Positions 33,782 to 43,252 are shown, numbered from the stretch's first letter. The stretch is DNA of 55,033 bases from Acidobacteriota bacterium (GCA_003154775.1 PMES01000084.1:1-55033), one strand, 5' to 3'. Notes: generated from the sequence alone by a model not told the origin. Numbers and translations: made by a program.

Positions 33782-35767
33782 CTAGTATGTCTTCGGCAGG
33801 CTGACCGGAGCCGCTTTCATGCGCGCGATCTCGCCCAGCACATCGCTCTTCCCGTTGATCGCTTCGAGATGCGGATTGCGCTCGCCGCCGTGATAATCGA
33901 TGCGGTAAGTCTTGTAGTAATCGGCGCTTTCGGCGAGCAATTCGATGGGTTCTTTGTTGTCTTTCGCCCACTGGATGGCGCTGTGCAAAACTTCCGGTGA
34001 CCACTTCCGGCCGTTCACCGCCACCAGATGCATTCCCGGTGCCAGCCCCGCCTGATCCGCCGGCGAGCCGGGAATCACGTCCAGGATGCGGTCGCTGAGA
34101 TCACCCCCGGGTGCGTGCACGTCAAAGCCCAGCGAAAAGGTGTACGCGGCCACTTGGGTGGCGATTTCTTCCGCCTTATCGTGTTCGTTGGGAACATCTG
34201 TAAACACCACTTTCCAGCCAGAATTCTCCAGCCCGCCAAGCGGCGCGCCCGGCCCGTGAGACCGGAGGCGCTCGGTAAAAAATCCCCGCCAGTCGTAGGG
34301 CACAACTTCGTTCATTCCCGCCACGACATCCTCGAAAGTGTAGGAAACGACTTTCGGCCCGCTATTTTCGCCGCCATGGAATTTCCGGCAGAAATCATCG
34401 AGCGATTTCTTGCCTCGGGTTTCGCGGCGGATAATGGTATCGGCCTCCAGCCAAATCAGGGTGCTTTCATCGTAGTAATCGACGCTGCGACGCCGCGAAG
34501 CTCCCGCTACCGGTGCGCCGTAAAGGATCTGCGCGGAAATCGCCGTGTCCTGCAGGTCTCGCCACGTGCGTCCCGGCCAGTCATTCAAATACGCGGCGGT
34601 GGCCGCGAGATACTCGCGCAGTCGCTCCGGCGTCCAGAAGCCGCTGCGCGCTGCCAGCATCACTCCGAGATATTGCGTCAGTCCTTCATAGACCCAGAGC
34701 AGATCACCTTTGAGTGGCGTCTGATAATCGGAGGCGACCAGGCCCACGGGGCGGCGATACTTGCCGTTCCAGGAATGCGTGAATTCATGCGCCAGCAGAT
34801 CCGTCTGCGTTTCGAGGACCTCGGGATCCAAGAACAGCGCTTCGGGCGCGCGGTCATCGCTGGATTCGTGATGCTCCACGCCATCGGGAGGCATAACATC
34901 GCTAAGCGAGAGCAGGAAATCGTAGCGGCGATAGTGCCGCGCGCCGAAAAGCGCTCCGGCCTCCGCCACCAGTTGGCGCATGTGCTGCACTTCCGCAGGG
35001 CTCACCGCCAGCGCCGCGGGTCCATCCGCCGCGATGTGGATGAAATGCTCGGGCTTCTGCCCGGGCGCAAGATCAATGGTGCGGAAATAGGCTCCGGTAA
35101 TCACTGGCGAATCGATCAGCGTGGTTAAGGAAGCCGGAGCGAACTCCACCGTATCCGAAATTTCCTTGGCCACCGGCAGCGCCGTGCCGTACTTCCATCC
35201 GCCGGGCAGGCGCAAACTCGCCACGTAGGTCAGATCGTCGGTCTTCGCCCCTTGCGGATAGAGCGTGACGAGATACCAGTTCAACACCGCGATCTGCGCC
35301 GTCGCGGAAGGGGTCTCTCGCGACCCGTTCGCGTCCGCCGGCGACAAATAGTCCAACGCCACCTCCAGCGTGCTGGCGCCGCTCGGAACTTCCAGATGAA
35401 AGGCGTACATGTCCACATCATCGCGGCGCCATGCGACTTCCTGTCCCGCGGCCTGCATTTTCAGGCCGACGAGATCGACGATCGGCCCCGTCGGCGAGTG
35501 CTCGCCCTGGATCCACTTCGGGTAGACGAGAGTGAGCGGACCGGCCTTCACGGGAAACACGAATTTCGCGTGAAAAAGGTGCTTCGCAACGTCGTGTAAA
35601 TCCACGGCAATTTTCACCGGCGCCTGCGCGGACTGCGCGTGACTTCCGCTGATCGCGACGAGACCCGACACAAGAAAAAAAATGAACGAACGAAAACAGA
35701 AACGCGTGAACAAGTGGAATCCTCCAAACCCGCGAATGAGTATCACACGACTTTGTCGCGGGGTCAT
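33782..35767 (-). CDS. M61-family (glycyl aminopeptidase-like) metallopeptidase with PDZ domain
   Basis: 661 residues from ATG 35767 (GGAGG ten bases upstream; a TTG at 35773 is too close to it). A long signal region is followed by an N-terminal beta domain. Then comes the gluzincin core: LLAHEFTHSWN (about residue 327, HExxH), and WVYEGLTQYLG with the third zinc ligand Glu. A C-terminal PDZ domain is seen in ILDVIPGSPADQAGLAPGMHLVAVNG (extent only), the usual M61 layout. It releases N-terminal small residues from peptides. The 5' end lies about 40 bases from the divergent aminotransferase start, so the promoters overlap. Confidence 0.92.
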   Translation of the reverse strand: MTPRQSRVILIRGFGGFHLFTRFCFRSFIFFLVSGLVAISGSHAQSAQAPVKIAVDLHDVAKHLFHAKFVFPVKAGPLTLVYPKWIQGEHSPTGPIVDLVGLKMQAAGQEVAWRRDDVDMYAFHLEVPSGASTLEVALDYLSPADANGSRETPSATAQIAVLNWYLVTLYPQGAKTDDLTYVASLRLPGGWKYGTALPVAKEISDTVEFAPASLTTLIDSPVITGAYFRTIDLAPGQKPEHFIHIAADGPAALAVSPAEVQHMRQLVAEAGALFGARHYRRYDFLLSLSDVMPPDGVEHHESSDDRAPEALFLDPEVLETQTDLLAHEFTHSWNGKYRRPVGLVASDYQTPLKGDLLWVYEGLTQYLGVMLAARSGFWTPERLREYLAATAAYLNDWPGRTWRDLQDTAISAQILYGAPVAGASRRRSVDYYDESTLIWLEADTIIRRETRGKKSLDDFCRKFHGGENSGPKVVSYTFEDVVAGMNEVVPYDWRGFFTERLRSHGPGAPLGGLENSGWKVVFTDVPNEHDKAEEIATQVAAYTFSLGFDVHAPGGDLSDRILDVIPGSPADQAGLAPGMHLVAVNGRKWSPEVLHSAIQWAKDNKEPIELLAESADYYKTYRIDYHGGERNPHLEAINGKSDVLGEIARMKAAPVSLPKTY

Positions 35768-35789
35768 CTTCAAGTGCCTCCGCCTGGTT

Positions 35790-35798
35790 TGCTACAAT
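35790..35798 (+). promoter_or_regulatory. Extended -10 promoter of aminotransferase gene
   Basis: TGCTACAAT (TG at 35790-35791, TACAAT at 35793-35798) ends six bases before the ATG at 35805. No good -35 is seen, as expected for an extended -10. Transcription would begin at or next to the ATG. Confidence 0.55.
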
Positions 35799-35804
35799 CA
35801 CAGT

Positions 35805-37151
35805 ATGAGTAAGGTCACACAGTCTTCGTCGCTATTTTCCCGCAATCTCCGAAAACAGTATGCGGTTGCCGTGCGCGGCGAAGGCAGTTGGATTATTGCC
35901 GCCGACGGCCGCCGCTATCTGGACGCTTCCGGACAGGCCGCGGTTGTCAGCATCGGCCACGGCGTTCCGGAGATTGGCCGCGCCATGGCCGAACAGTCCA
36001 ACAATATCGCCTTCGCGCACACCTCGCAATTTCACACCGCGCCTGCTGAAAAACTTGCGGCGCGTGTACTGGCGCTTGCTCCAAGGAATTTCCACGATGG
36101 CGGGCGGGTCTATTTCACTTCGGGTGGTTCGGAAGCCACGGAAACCGCCATCAAACTCGTGCGGCAATATTTTCTGGAGCGCAAACAGAACTCGCGTTAC
36201 CGCGTGATTTCGCGCAAACAGAGTTATCACGGGAGCACGCTCGGCGCGATGTCCGTCAGCGGCAATGTGGCGCGGCGTGCGCCGTATGCGCCGATGCTTC
36301 CGGAATGGGGCCACGTCGCTCCTTGCTTCTGCTACCACTGTCCGTTCGACAAGGCATTCCCGGAATGCCAAGTCGCCTGCGCGGACGATCTGGATGCATT
36401 TCTCAAGGCGAATGATTCCTCCACAGTCGCCGCGTTTATTTTTGAGCCCGTTGTCGGTGCGACGCTTGGCGCCGCCGCCGCCGTGGATGGCTACACGGCG
36501 CAAATCGCCGAAATCTGCCGCAAGCACGGCATCCTGCTGATCGCGGACGAGGTCATGAGCGGGATGGGCCGCACGGGCAGACCCTTTGCGAGCCAGCACT
36601 GGGGCCTCGAGCCGGACATTATTCTTGCCGGGAAGGGCATCGCCAGCGGCTATGCGCCGCTCGGCGCGGTTCTTGCGGCGCCGCACGTGGTCGAAGGGTA
36701 CGAAAAAGGCACAGCGGCGTTCATGCATGGCTTCACATACCAGTCGCATCCGGTGTCCATGGCCGCGGGGAATGCGGTGTTTGACTATTTGGAAGCGCAC
36801 AAATTGTTCGATCGTGTGACCCCTGCTGGCGAGACGCTGCGCAAGGCACTCGCTGCGCTGGAAAGCCACCCGCACGTCGGGCAGGTGCGCGGTTTGGGAT
36901 TGCTGCGGGGCGTCGAATTCGTGAAGAACAAATCCACGCGCGAGCCGTTTCCTAAAGAAGCGGGCATTGCCGAGAAGATTCGCCAGGCCGCGCTCGAAAA
37001 AAACGTTCTCACCTATCCCACGCAGGGTTGCGTGGACGGCTCGCGCGGCGACCACGTGCTCCTTGCGCCGCCGTTCATCATCACACCGGAAGAGTGCCGG
37101 CTCATTGCTGGGGCATTGCAACACGCGCTGGCAAAAGTCTTTCCGGCCTGA
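35805..37151 (+). CDS. Class III (PLP) aminotransferase
   Basis: 448 residues. Start at ATG 35805, where Ser-Lys-Val begins the conserved region; an upstream extension of the frame overlaps the promoter and the divergent gene. Motifs: LDASGQAAVVSIGHG, FTSGGSEATETAIKL (phosphate binding), ISRKQSYHGSTLGAMS, FIFEPVVGAT, LLIADEVMSGMGRTG (Asp binding the pyridine N) and IILAGKGIASGYAPLGAVL with the PLP Lys at about 277. The subgroup (aspartate-aminotransferase-family, omega-amino acid:pyruvate-like) acts on omega-amino acids or amines; the exact substrate is unknown. The mRNA may be leaderless. It neighbours peptidases and a permease, fitting amino-acid catabolism. Confidence 0.92.
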   Translation: MSKVTQSSSLFSRNLRKQYAVAVRGEGSWIIAADGRRYLDASGQAAVVSIGHGVPEIGRAMAEQSNNIAFAHTSQFHTAPAEKLAARVLALAPRNFHDGGRVYFTSGGSEATETAIKLVRQYFLERKQNSRYRVISRKQSYHGSTLGAMSVSGNVARRAPYAPMLPEWGHVAPCFCYHCPFDKAFPECQVACADDLDAFLKANDSSTVAAFIFEPVVGATLGAAAAVDGYTAQIAEICRKHGILLIADEVMSGMGRTGRPFASQHWGLEPDIILAGKGIASGYAPLGAVLAAPHVVEGYEKGTAAFMHGFTYQSHPVSMAAGNAVFDYLEAHKLFDRVTPAGETLRKALAALESHPHVGQVRGLGLLRGVEFVKNKSTREPFPKEAGIAEKIRQAALEKNVLTYPTQGCVDGSRGDHVLLAPPFIITPEECRLIAGALQHALAKVFPA

Positions 37152-37222
37152 GCGGCTCGCGCTAATCTTTTGACAGGACTTCATCATCGTTCGTTCGCTC
37201 GTTCATCTAGGAGATGCCTTTC

Positions 37223-38413
37223 ATGCGCCGTCAGTTGCCGCTCTTTGCCTTGCTGTTCGCCTCTGTTCTTATCGCGATTCCTTCTTTCCCGCAGGAAAAG
37301 AACGCAGCCAAACCACGAGCACGCGATCTTGGCGTGCCCTTTGATGGGACACCCGGCCCATTCAACGCCATCACCGACGTGCCGGGCGTAACCGTCGGCC
37401 ACACCACGCTGATTTCCGGCGAGGGAAAGCTGGAGGTCGGCAAAGGGCCGGTACGCACGGGCGTCACTTCGATTCTGCCGCGCGGAAAAGATTCGTTTGA
37501 CGGCGCGGTGTTTGCGGGCTGGTGGTCGCTGAATGGCAATGGCGAAATGACCGGCACAACCTGGGGGGAAGAATCCGGTTTTCTGGTGGGCCCGGTGATG
37601 ATCACGAACACGCACAGCGTGGGAGTGGTGCGCGACGCGGTCATCCAATGGATCGTCGCGCATCGCAAGGTGGGGCCCGACGATGACTGGTGGTCGCTGC
37701 CGGTGGTTGCGGAAACGTGGGACGGCTGGCTGAACGACATCAACGGCTTTCATGTGAAACCCGAGCATGCGTTTCACGCCATCGAATCCGCGCATGGCGG
37801 CGCCGTCGAGGAAGGAAACGTTGGCGGCGGCACGGGGATGATCTGCGGCGGTTACAAGGGCGGGATCGGAACGTCCTCGCGCAAGTTAACGGCGAAAGAT
37901 GGCGGTTACACCGTTGGCGTGCTGGTGCAATGCAATTACGGGTCACGCCAGAATTTCCGCGTGGCCGGCGTTCCCGTGGGCCGCGAGATCTGGTCGGAGG
38001 ATCCGTATGCTTACCAGCCGTCGGACATTTCCGAGCGCGGCTCGATCATTGTTGTGGTGGCTACGGACGCGCCGTTAGTCTCGCAACAGCTCAAGCGCCT
38101 GGCGCGCCGCGTCTCCCTCGGACTGGGCCGGAACGGCAGCATTTCTGACAACGGCTCGGGCGACATTTTCATCGCGTTTTCAACGGCGAATCCCGGGGCC
38201 GCTGCGACAGACCACGTGGTGGACGTGAAGATGCTGCCGAACGATATGCTTGCACCAGTGTTTGCGGCCACGGTGGAAGCGACGGAAGAGTCGATCGTCA
38301 ACGCAGTGGTTGGCGCCGAATCCATGACTGGGATCGAGAACCATCACGTGACTGCGCTGCCGCACGATCAACTGCGCGCCGTACTGAAAAAATACAACCG
38401 GCTGAACCCGTAG
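37223..38413 (+). CDS. P1-family peptidase (DmpA/BapA-like aminopeptidase)
   Basis: Start at ATG 37223: AGGAG at 37209-37213 abuts an earlier ATG and suits this one. 396 residues with a signal peptide (LPLFALLFASVLIAIPSFPQ). P1 peptidases are Ntn-hydrolase-like enzymes that cut themselves before a Ser to form two chains. The site is in SDNGSGDIFIAF (Ser about 312). Other family blocks are NAITDVPGVTVGHTT near the start, NTHSVGVVRDAV and GNVGGGTGMICGGYKGGIGTSSR (extent only). Known members release N-terminal D-amino acids or beta-amino acids from short peptides. Here it is secreted, and close to the aminotransferase, so it may feed it. Confidence 0.92.
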   Translation: MRRQLPLFALLFASVLIAIPSFPQEKNAAKPRARDLGVPFDGTPGPFNAITDVPGVTVGHTTLISGEGKLEVGKGPVRTGVTSILPRGKDSFDGAVFAGWWSLNGNGEMTGTTWGEESGFLVGPVMITNTHSVGVVRDAVIQWIVAHRKVGPDDDWWSLPVVAETWDGWLNDINGFHVKPEHAFHAIESAHGGAVEEGNVGGGTGMICGGYKGGIGTSSRKLTAKDGGYTVGVLVQCNYGSRQNFRVAGVPVGREIWSEDPYAYQPSDISERGSIIVVVATDAPLVSQQLKRLARRVSLGLGRNGSISDNGSGDIFIAFSTANPGAAATDHVVDVKMLPNDMLAPVFAATVEATEESIVNAVVGAESMTGIENHHVTALPHDQLRAVLKKYNRLNP

Positions 38414-38521
38414 GATGCACTTGCAGGGGCGCATCGTACCGTCTTTTCCCGCCCGAAAGTATTTGTAGATAAAGTGGAGTCAGCGCCTCGCGCCGACGCA
38501 GCGGGGCTGTGCTCCGTGCAC

Positions 38522-39724
38522 TTAAAGTGCAAGCGCCGCGGTCTTGCGCGGCGGATTGAAAAATGGCAAGGGCACGATTTTGGCGGAAACCGTCTTGCGC
38601 GAGGCTTCCACCGTCAATTCCATGCTGAGGGTCTGGCCCACGGTGGCGCTTTCCCGGCTTATGGTTGCCAGCGCAATCATGCGTTTAAGCGTGGGCGACC
38701 AGGTCGTGGACGTGGCCTTGCCCACCTGCCGCCCGCCGCGATACACCGGCACGGCCACGCGCGACGCTATTGAAGGCACTTGCGGCGCCATGCCGATTTT
38801 TTCGTAGAGCGCTTCGACTTCGCTCCAATTGATTTCCAAGCCTACCAGCGAGCGTTGTGGGCCGCCCTTCTTCGCTTCCAGCGCCAGGGCTTCGCGCCCG
38901 ACGAAGTTTTCCTTCTTCAAGTCCACCAATTTGCCGAGGCCGATTTCGCCCGGCGAGTATTTCTGGTCTTCGATCAAGGCGCGCTTGCAGGAGATATAGT
39001 CCACTTCGATCAAGACCAGGCCCGCCTCGATGCGCGCGATATCCAAGGCCACCATGCCTGCGGCGTGGATATCGAAGGGTTTGCCCTTGTTCATCAGCTC
39101 GTCAAACACTTTGACGGCATCATTCCAGTTGACCCAGATTTCGTAACCCAGGTCGCCGGTGTAGCCGGTGCGCGAAATGTCCACGGGAACGCCGGCAATT
39201 TTTCCGTGGGTCACGCGGAAATATTTCAGCTTGGCAATGTCGGCGTCCGCAACGGCGTGCAGCAGTCTGCCGGAGGTAGGGCCTTGCAATGCGAGCGCCG
39301 CAACTTTCTCGGAAATGTCTTCAATCTGCACATCCAGGCCGAGGGCGTTCTGCCGGAACCAGCGGAGGCTGGGGTCGGCGGCGGTCCAGCGGTAGTCGTT
39401 TTCGCCCAGGCGCGTGATGGTGCCGTCGTCGATGACCTTGCCGTGGGGATCGCACCAGCAGCAGTAAATAACCTGATCGATGGCCACCTTGTTGATGTCG
39501 CGGGCGATGACGCGATTGACGAGTTTGCTGGCATCGCGGCCGCTGACGCGGTATTTAAAAAGCGGCGTGATGTCGATCAAAGCCGCGGTGCTGCGGATGG
39601 CGTTGTACTCGTGCTCGTGCGTCATTTCGTAGACGCTGGCGGTGTAATAGCCCGACCACTCCTTGAAGTTTAGGCTTTCGCAGAGCGCGAGAGTTCTTTC
39701 ATGAAAAGCGGTTCCAACGGGCAC
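38522..39724 (-). CDS. GcvT-like aminomethyltransferase family protein
   Basis: 400 residues from GTG 39724, with GGAGGGAAC just upstream. It belongs to the folate-dependent T-protein/dimethylglycine-oxidase family: YEMTHEHEYNAIRSTAALIDITPL at the start, LALQGPTSGRLL, the RTGYTGDLGYEIWV block and IEAGLVLIEVDYISCKRAL, then a C-terminal barrel (VGKATSTTWSPTLKRMIALA). T-protein moves a methylene group from an aminomethyl donor to tetrahydrofolate. No H- or P-protein of the glycine cleavage system is nearby. It may therefore act on a methylated amine made by the divergent flavoenzymes rather than in glycine cleavage, which is an inference. Confidence 0.85.
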   Translation of the reverse strand: MPVGTAFHERTLALCESLNFKEWSGYYTASVYEMTHEHEYNAIRSTAALIDITPLFKYRVSGRDASKLVNRVIARDINKVAIDQVIYCCWCDPHGKVIDDGTITRLGENDYRWTAADPSLRWFRQNALGLDVQIEDISEKVAALALQGPTSGRLLHAVADADIAKLKYFRVTHGKIAGVPVDISRTGYTGDLGYEIWVNWNDAVKVFDELMNKGKPFDIHAAGMVALDIARIEAGLVLIEVDYISCKRALIEDQKYSPGEIGLGKLVDLKKENFVGREALALEAKKGGPQRSLVGLEINWSEVEALYEKIGMAPQVPSIASRVAVPVYRGGRQVGKATSTTWSPTLKRMIALATISRESATVGQTLSMELTVEASRKTVSAKIVPLPFFNPPRKTAALAL

Positions 39725-39791
39725 GTTCCCTCCGATGTAGACCCACGAAAACTTAAGGAGAACCTGGCACAGGCTGCCGGGTTAACCTCGG

Positions 39792-39797
39792 ATTATA
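39792..39797 (-). promoter_or_regulatory. -10 box (TATAAT) for GcvT-like gene
   Basis: A perfect TATAAT is read on the minus strand about 70 bases upstream of the GTG start. A weak TTGCAG lies 18 bases further upstream. Confidence 0.45.
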
Positions 39798-39854
39798 GTT
39801 TCGACTTCATGGCGGCTGCAAGCGCCGGAGAGCGCGAGAATCCAAGCGATTCGC

Positions 39855-39883
39855 TTGTAAGGCGCGCAGGCTCTCAGTAGAAT
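39855..39883 (+). promoter_or_regulatory. Promoter TTGTAA-17-TAGAAT for flavoenzyme pair
   Basis: TTGTAA 39855-39860 and TAGAAT 39878-39883 are 17 bases apart. The predicted start lies about 45 bases before the ATG at 39936. Confidence 0.6.
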
Positions 39884-39935
39884 AATTGGTTCTTCGATTC
39901 ATTCCGGTTCTTTCTATAGAGCGGAGCCCTAACGC

Positions 39936-41528
39936 ATGCCCCAGTTTTATGATGTGGTCGTCATTGGCGGCGGTCACAACGGTCTGGTGAACGCCGCGTA
40001 TCTGGCCAAAGCAGGGAAAAAGGTGCTGGTTCTGGAACGCCGTGGAGTTCTCGGCGGTGCCGCGGTTACCGAAGAAATCTTTCCCGGCTTTCTTTTCTCC
40101 GAGCTTTCCTACGTGGTTTCCCTGCTGCGCCCCGAAATCATCCGCGAACTCGATCTTCCACGGCACGGCCTGGAGATTCTTCCTCTCGACGGCACCTTCT
40201 CGCCGATGCTGAACGGCGATTACCTGTGGCGCGTGAACGATCACGCGAAAACGCAGCGCGAAATCCGGCGGCACTCGCGGTTGGACGCCGAAGCGTACGA
40301 CGAATTCTCGAAGCTGATGACCCCGATGTGCCGCTTCGTGAAGCCACTGCTTTCCATGATTCCGCCGGACCCGACAACGCTGAATCCGAAAGACTTGAAG
40401 CAGTTGAATTTCCTGCTGCAGCGCTTCCGCGAGCTCTCCTCCGACGAACGTTACACGCTGGTGCAGTTGATGACCATGAGCGCGGCGGATTTCCTGGACC
40501 AGTGGTTTGAGACGGACGTCTTGAAGGCGACGATGTCCGCTTCCGGGATCATCGGCACGTTTCTGGGTATCCGTTCGCCGGGCACGGCCTACGTGCTGCT
40601 GCACCACTACATGGGCGAGATTGACGGAGCGTTTCGTTCGTGGGGCTTCAGCCGCGGCGGTACGGGCGGCATCTCGTTGGCGATCGCGTCGGCGGCGCGC
40701 GAAGCAGGCGCAGAAATCCGCACGCAGGCCGCGGTCAGCAAGATTCTGGTGAAGAACGGCCGCGCCTGCGGCGTGGTGCTGAAATCCGGCGAAGAAATCG
40801 GCTGCAATGTGGTTTCCTCCAGCGTGGATCCGCACCTGACGTTTGAAGTTTTCCTGGAGCCAAAGGATCTGCCTTCGGATTTCCTGGAGAGCGTGCGGCG
40901 CTACAAATACCGGGGCTCCTCCGGCAAGGTAAATCTGGCGCTCGACGCGCTGCCGAATTTCAGGGCGCTCCCCGGCGTAGGCGCGCACCTGCGCGGCGCG
41001 ATGTCCATTTCGCCGAAGATGGAATACATGGAACGCGCGTACGACGATGCGAAGTACGGCCATTTCTCGCGCCGGCCATACATTGACCTGGTGATTCCGA
41101 GCCTCACCGATCCTTCCGTGGCGCCGCCGGGCAAGCACGTGCTTTCCTGCTTCGTGCAATATGCGCCATACAAGCTGGCCGAGGGCACGTGGGACGATCA
41201 GAAAGAAGCTTTCGGCAACAACGTGATTGACACCATTGCCGAACACGCGCCGAACATCAAGGACATCATCATCGGCAAACAGTTCGTGACGCCGCTGGAT
41301 ATGGAGCGCGAGTTCGGGCTTACGCAAGGCAACATTTTCCAGGGCGAGCTTTCGCTCGAGCAGCTTTTCTTCCTGCGGCCGGTGCCGGGTTGGGCGTATT
41401 ACAGGACACCGGTCAGCAACCTTTATATGTGCGGCTCGGCGACGCATCCGGGCGGCGGCATCATGGCCGCGAACGGGCGCATTGCCAGCCAGGTCATCCT
41501 GAAAGAATGGAAGAAGGCGGCGAACTGA
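39936..41528 (+). CDS. Phytoene-desaturase-fold FAD oxidoreductase (PYROXD2-like), copy 1
   Basis: 530 residues. The Rossmann FAD motif VVVIGGGHNGLVNAAYLAKAGKKVLVLERR occupies about residues 6-36 (extent only), followed by GGAAVTEEIFPGFLFSELSYVVSLL. The middle holds SRGGTGGISLAIASAARE and a substrate domain. The C-terminal FAD block is NLYMCGSATHPGGGIMAANGRIAS. This is the GGGHNGL branch of the amine-oxidase/carotenoid-desaturase superfamily, which includes human PYROXD2 and many bacterial proteins without a known substrate. No carotenoid genes are nearby. It is tandem with a paralogue two bases downstream and divergent from a GcvT-like gene. A demethylase or dehydrogenase on an amine or lipid is possible. 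Confidence 0.88.
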   Translation: MPQFYDVVVIGGGHNGLVNAAYLAKAGKKVLVLERRGVLGGAAVTEEIFPGFLFSELSYVVSLLRPEIIRELDLPRHGLEILPLDGTFSPMLNGDYLWRVNDHAKTQREIRRHSRLDAEAYDEFSKLMTPMCRFVKPLLSMIPPDPTTLNPKDLKQLNFLLQRFRELSSDERYTLVQLMTMSAADFLDQWFETDVLKATMSASGIIGTFLGIRSPGTAYVLLHHYMGEIDGAFRSWGFSRGGTGGISLAIASAAREAGAEIRTQAAVSKILVKNGRACGVVLKSGEEIGCNVVSSSVDPHLTFEVFLEPKDLPSDFLESVRRYKYRGSSGKVNLALDALPNFRALPGVGAHLRGAMSISPKMEYMERAYDDAKYGHFSRRPYIDLVIPSLTDPSVAPPGKHVLSCFVQYAPYKLAEGTWDDQKEAFGNNVIDTIAEHAPNIKDIIIGKQFVTPLDMEREFGLTQGNIFQGELSLEQLFFLRPVPGWAYYRTPVSNLYMCGSATHPGGGIMAANGRIASQVILKEWKKAAN

Positions 41529-41530
41529 CC

Positions 41531-43129
41531 ATGCCCATCGGACAGAAGGTAGTGCTCATCGGCGGGGGTCACAACGCGCTGATCACCGCATATTATTTGG
41601 CGAAGGGCGGGTTCAAGCCGGTGGTGCTGGAGCGCCGCGAAGTGGTGGGCGGCGGCGCGGTCACGGAGGAATTCCATCCAGGATTCAGGGTTTCGACGCT
41701 GGCGCACACGCTGGGGCCGCTGCGAGCGGACATCGCGCGAGAGATGCGACTCGAGCGTTTCAAGTTCGGCATTTTCCACCCTGATCCGCGGATGATTGCG
41801 TTGGGACCGGATGGCAAAGCGATCGTGTTTTATAACGATGCGGCGAAGACGGCCGGCGGGATCACGAGGATCTCCGCGAAGGACGGTTCGCGCTACACCG
41901 AATTTGCCGCAGCGCTGGGAAAGCTTTCCGGCGTGTTCCAGCAGTTGACGTCCATCACACCGCCGAAGATTGATAAACCGACGCCGTTGGATTTGTGGAA
42001 CCTGCTGCAAACGGGCCGCGGCATACGGAGCCTGGGAAAGAGCGGCATTTTCGACCTGCTGCGTTGGGGACCGATGTGCGTGGCGGATTTCGTTTCGGAA
42101 TTTTTTGAGACGGAGTTGTTGCGCGCAGCGGTAGCGGCGCGCGGGATATTCGGCACAAATCTGGGGCCATGGTCCGCGGGCTCGACGGTTGTGTTGCTGT
42201 TGCGCGCCGCTGCGGATGCGCATCCCATCGGATCGGCGGCATTCCCGCGCGGCGGGCTGGGCGAATTCACGCGAGCGCTTGGCGACGCAGCGAAAAAAGC
42301 CGGCGCGGAAATTCGCACCAACGCGGAAGTACAACTGGTACGCACAAAGGACGGGCGCGTCACCGGCGTGGTGCTGGCGGATGGAGAAGAGATCGCGAGC
42401 GAAGCGGTGGTCTCCGGCGTGGATCCGAAGCGGACGTTCTTGCAACTGGTGGATCCGGCAAACCTGGATCCCGTGTTCGCGACGCGCATCAAGAATTACC
42501 GCTCGGTGGGCAAGGTAGCGAAGGTACACCTGGCGCTGGGCGGACTGCCGAATTTTCCGGCGCTCGCGGATGCCATGGGGCCGGATGGCTTGCGGCAAGC
42601 GCTTTCTGGGCGCATTCACATCGGGCCGGACCTCGAATATCTGGGGAAGGCCTTTGACGCGGCAAAGTATGGCGATATTTCCGGGGCGCCGCACCTGGAT
42701 GTGACGATTCCGTCGCTGCTCGATTCCACGCTGGCGCCGGAAGGGAAGCACGTGCTCTCCGCATATTTCCAGTACGCGCCGTACAAGCTGAAAGAAGGGA
42801 ACTGGAGCCAGCGGCGCGGGGAACTGGCCAACATTGCGATCAAGACGCTGGCGAACTATTCGCCGAACCTGGCGAACCTGGTGGAAGCGGCGCACGTGGT
42901 CACGCCGGAGGATCTGGAAACTATTTACGGCTTCACCGGCGGGCACATTTTTCACGGCGAACTGGCGCTGGACCAGATCTTCACGATGAGGCCGGTGCTG
43001 GATTGGGCGCGCTACCAGACGCCGGTCAAAGGCCTGTTCCTGTGCAGCAACGGCACGCACCCGGGAAATGGATTGACGGGTGCTTCCGGAGCGAACGCGG
43101 CCAAAGAGATCATCCACGAATTGCGATAG
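41531..43129 (+). CDS. Phytoene-desaturase-fold FAD oxidoreductase (PYROXD2-like), copy 2
   Basis: 532 residues from ATG 41531, two bases after the first copy. The same plan is seen: VVLIGGGHNALITAYYLAKGG at the N-terminus, GGGAVTEEFHPGF, FPRGGLGEFTRALGDAAKKAG, and the C-terminal LFLCSNGTHPGNGLTGASGANAAKEI. The alignment with copy 1 holds over the whole length but is clearly below identity, so the duplication is old. Two different paralogues kept side by side suggest a heteromer or two consecutive oxidations. No good ribosome-binding site precedes the start, and translation is probably coupled to copy 1. Confidence 0.88.
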   Translation: MPIGQKVVLIGGGHNALITAYYLAKGGFKPVVLERREVVGGGAVTEEFHPGFRVSTLAHTLGPLRADIAREMRLERFKFGIFHPDPRMIALGPDGKAIVFYNDAAKTAGGITRISAKDGSRYTEFAAALGKLSGVFQQLTSITPPKIDKPTPLDLWNLLQTGRGIRSLGKSGIFDLLRWGPMCVADFVSEFFETELLRAAVAARGIFGTNLGPWSAGSTVVLLLRAAADAHPIGSAAFPRGGLGEFTRALGDAAKKAGAEIRTNAEVQLVRTKDGRVTGVVLADGEEIASEAVVSGVDPKRTFLQLVDPANLDPVFATRIKNYRSVGKVAKVHLALGGLPNFPALADAMGPDGLRQALSGRIHIGPDLEYLGKAFDAAKYGDISGAPHLDVTIPSLLDSTLAPEGKHVLSAYFQYAPYKLKEGNWSQRRGELANIAIKTLANYSPNLANLVEAAHVVTPEDLETIYGFTGGHIFHGELALDQIFTMRPVLDWARYQTPVKGLFLCSNGTHPGNGLTGASGANAAKEIIHELR

Positions 43130-43252
43130 CCTGTTAGTCCAAGCGGCCTCAGCGGCGCTCTCTTTGTACTTTGGAATGAGAGTGTCGATAGTTCCGATTC
43201 GGGAGGGAAGTGTTGGCGATGGAGTAACCCCCTCCCCCTGGGTGTTTTTGTG

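Noticed and set aside
35832-37187. 451-codon minus-strand frame opposite the aminotransferase
   Set aside because: It shadows a gene with every PLP-aminotransferase motif in place.
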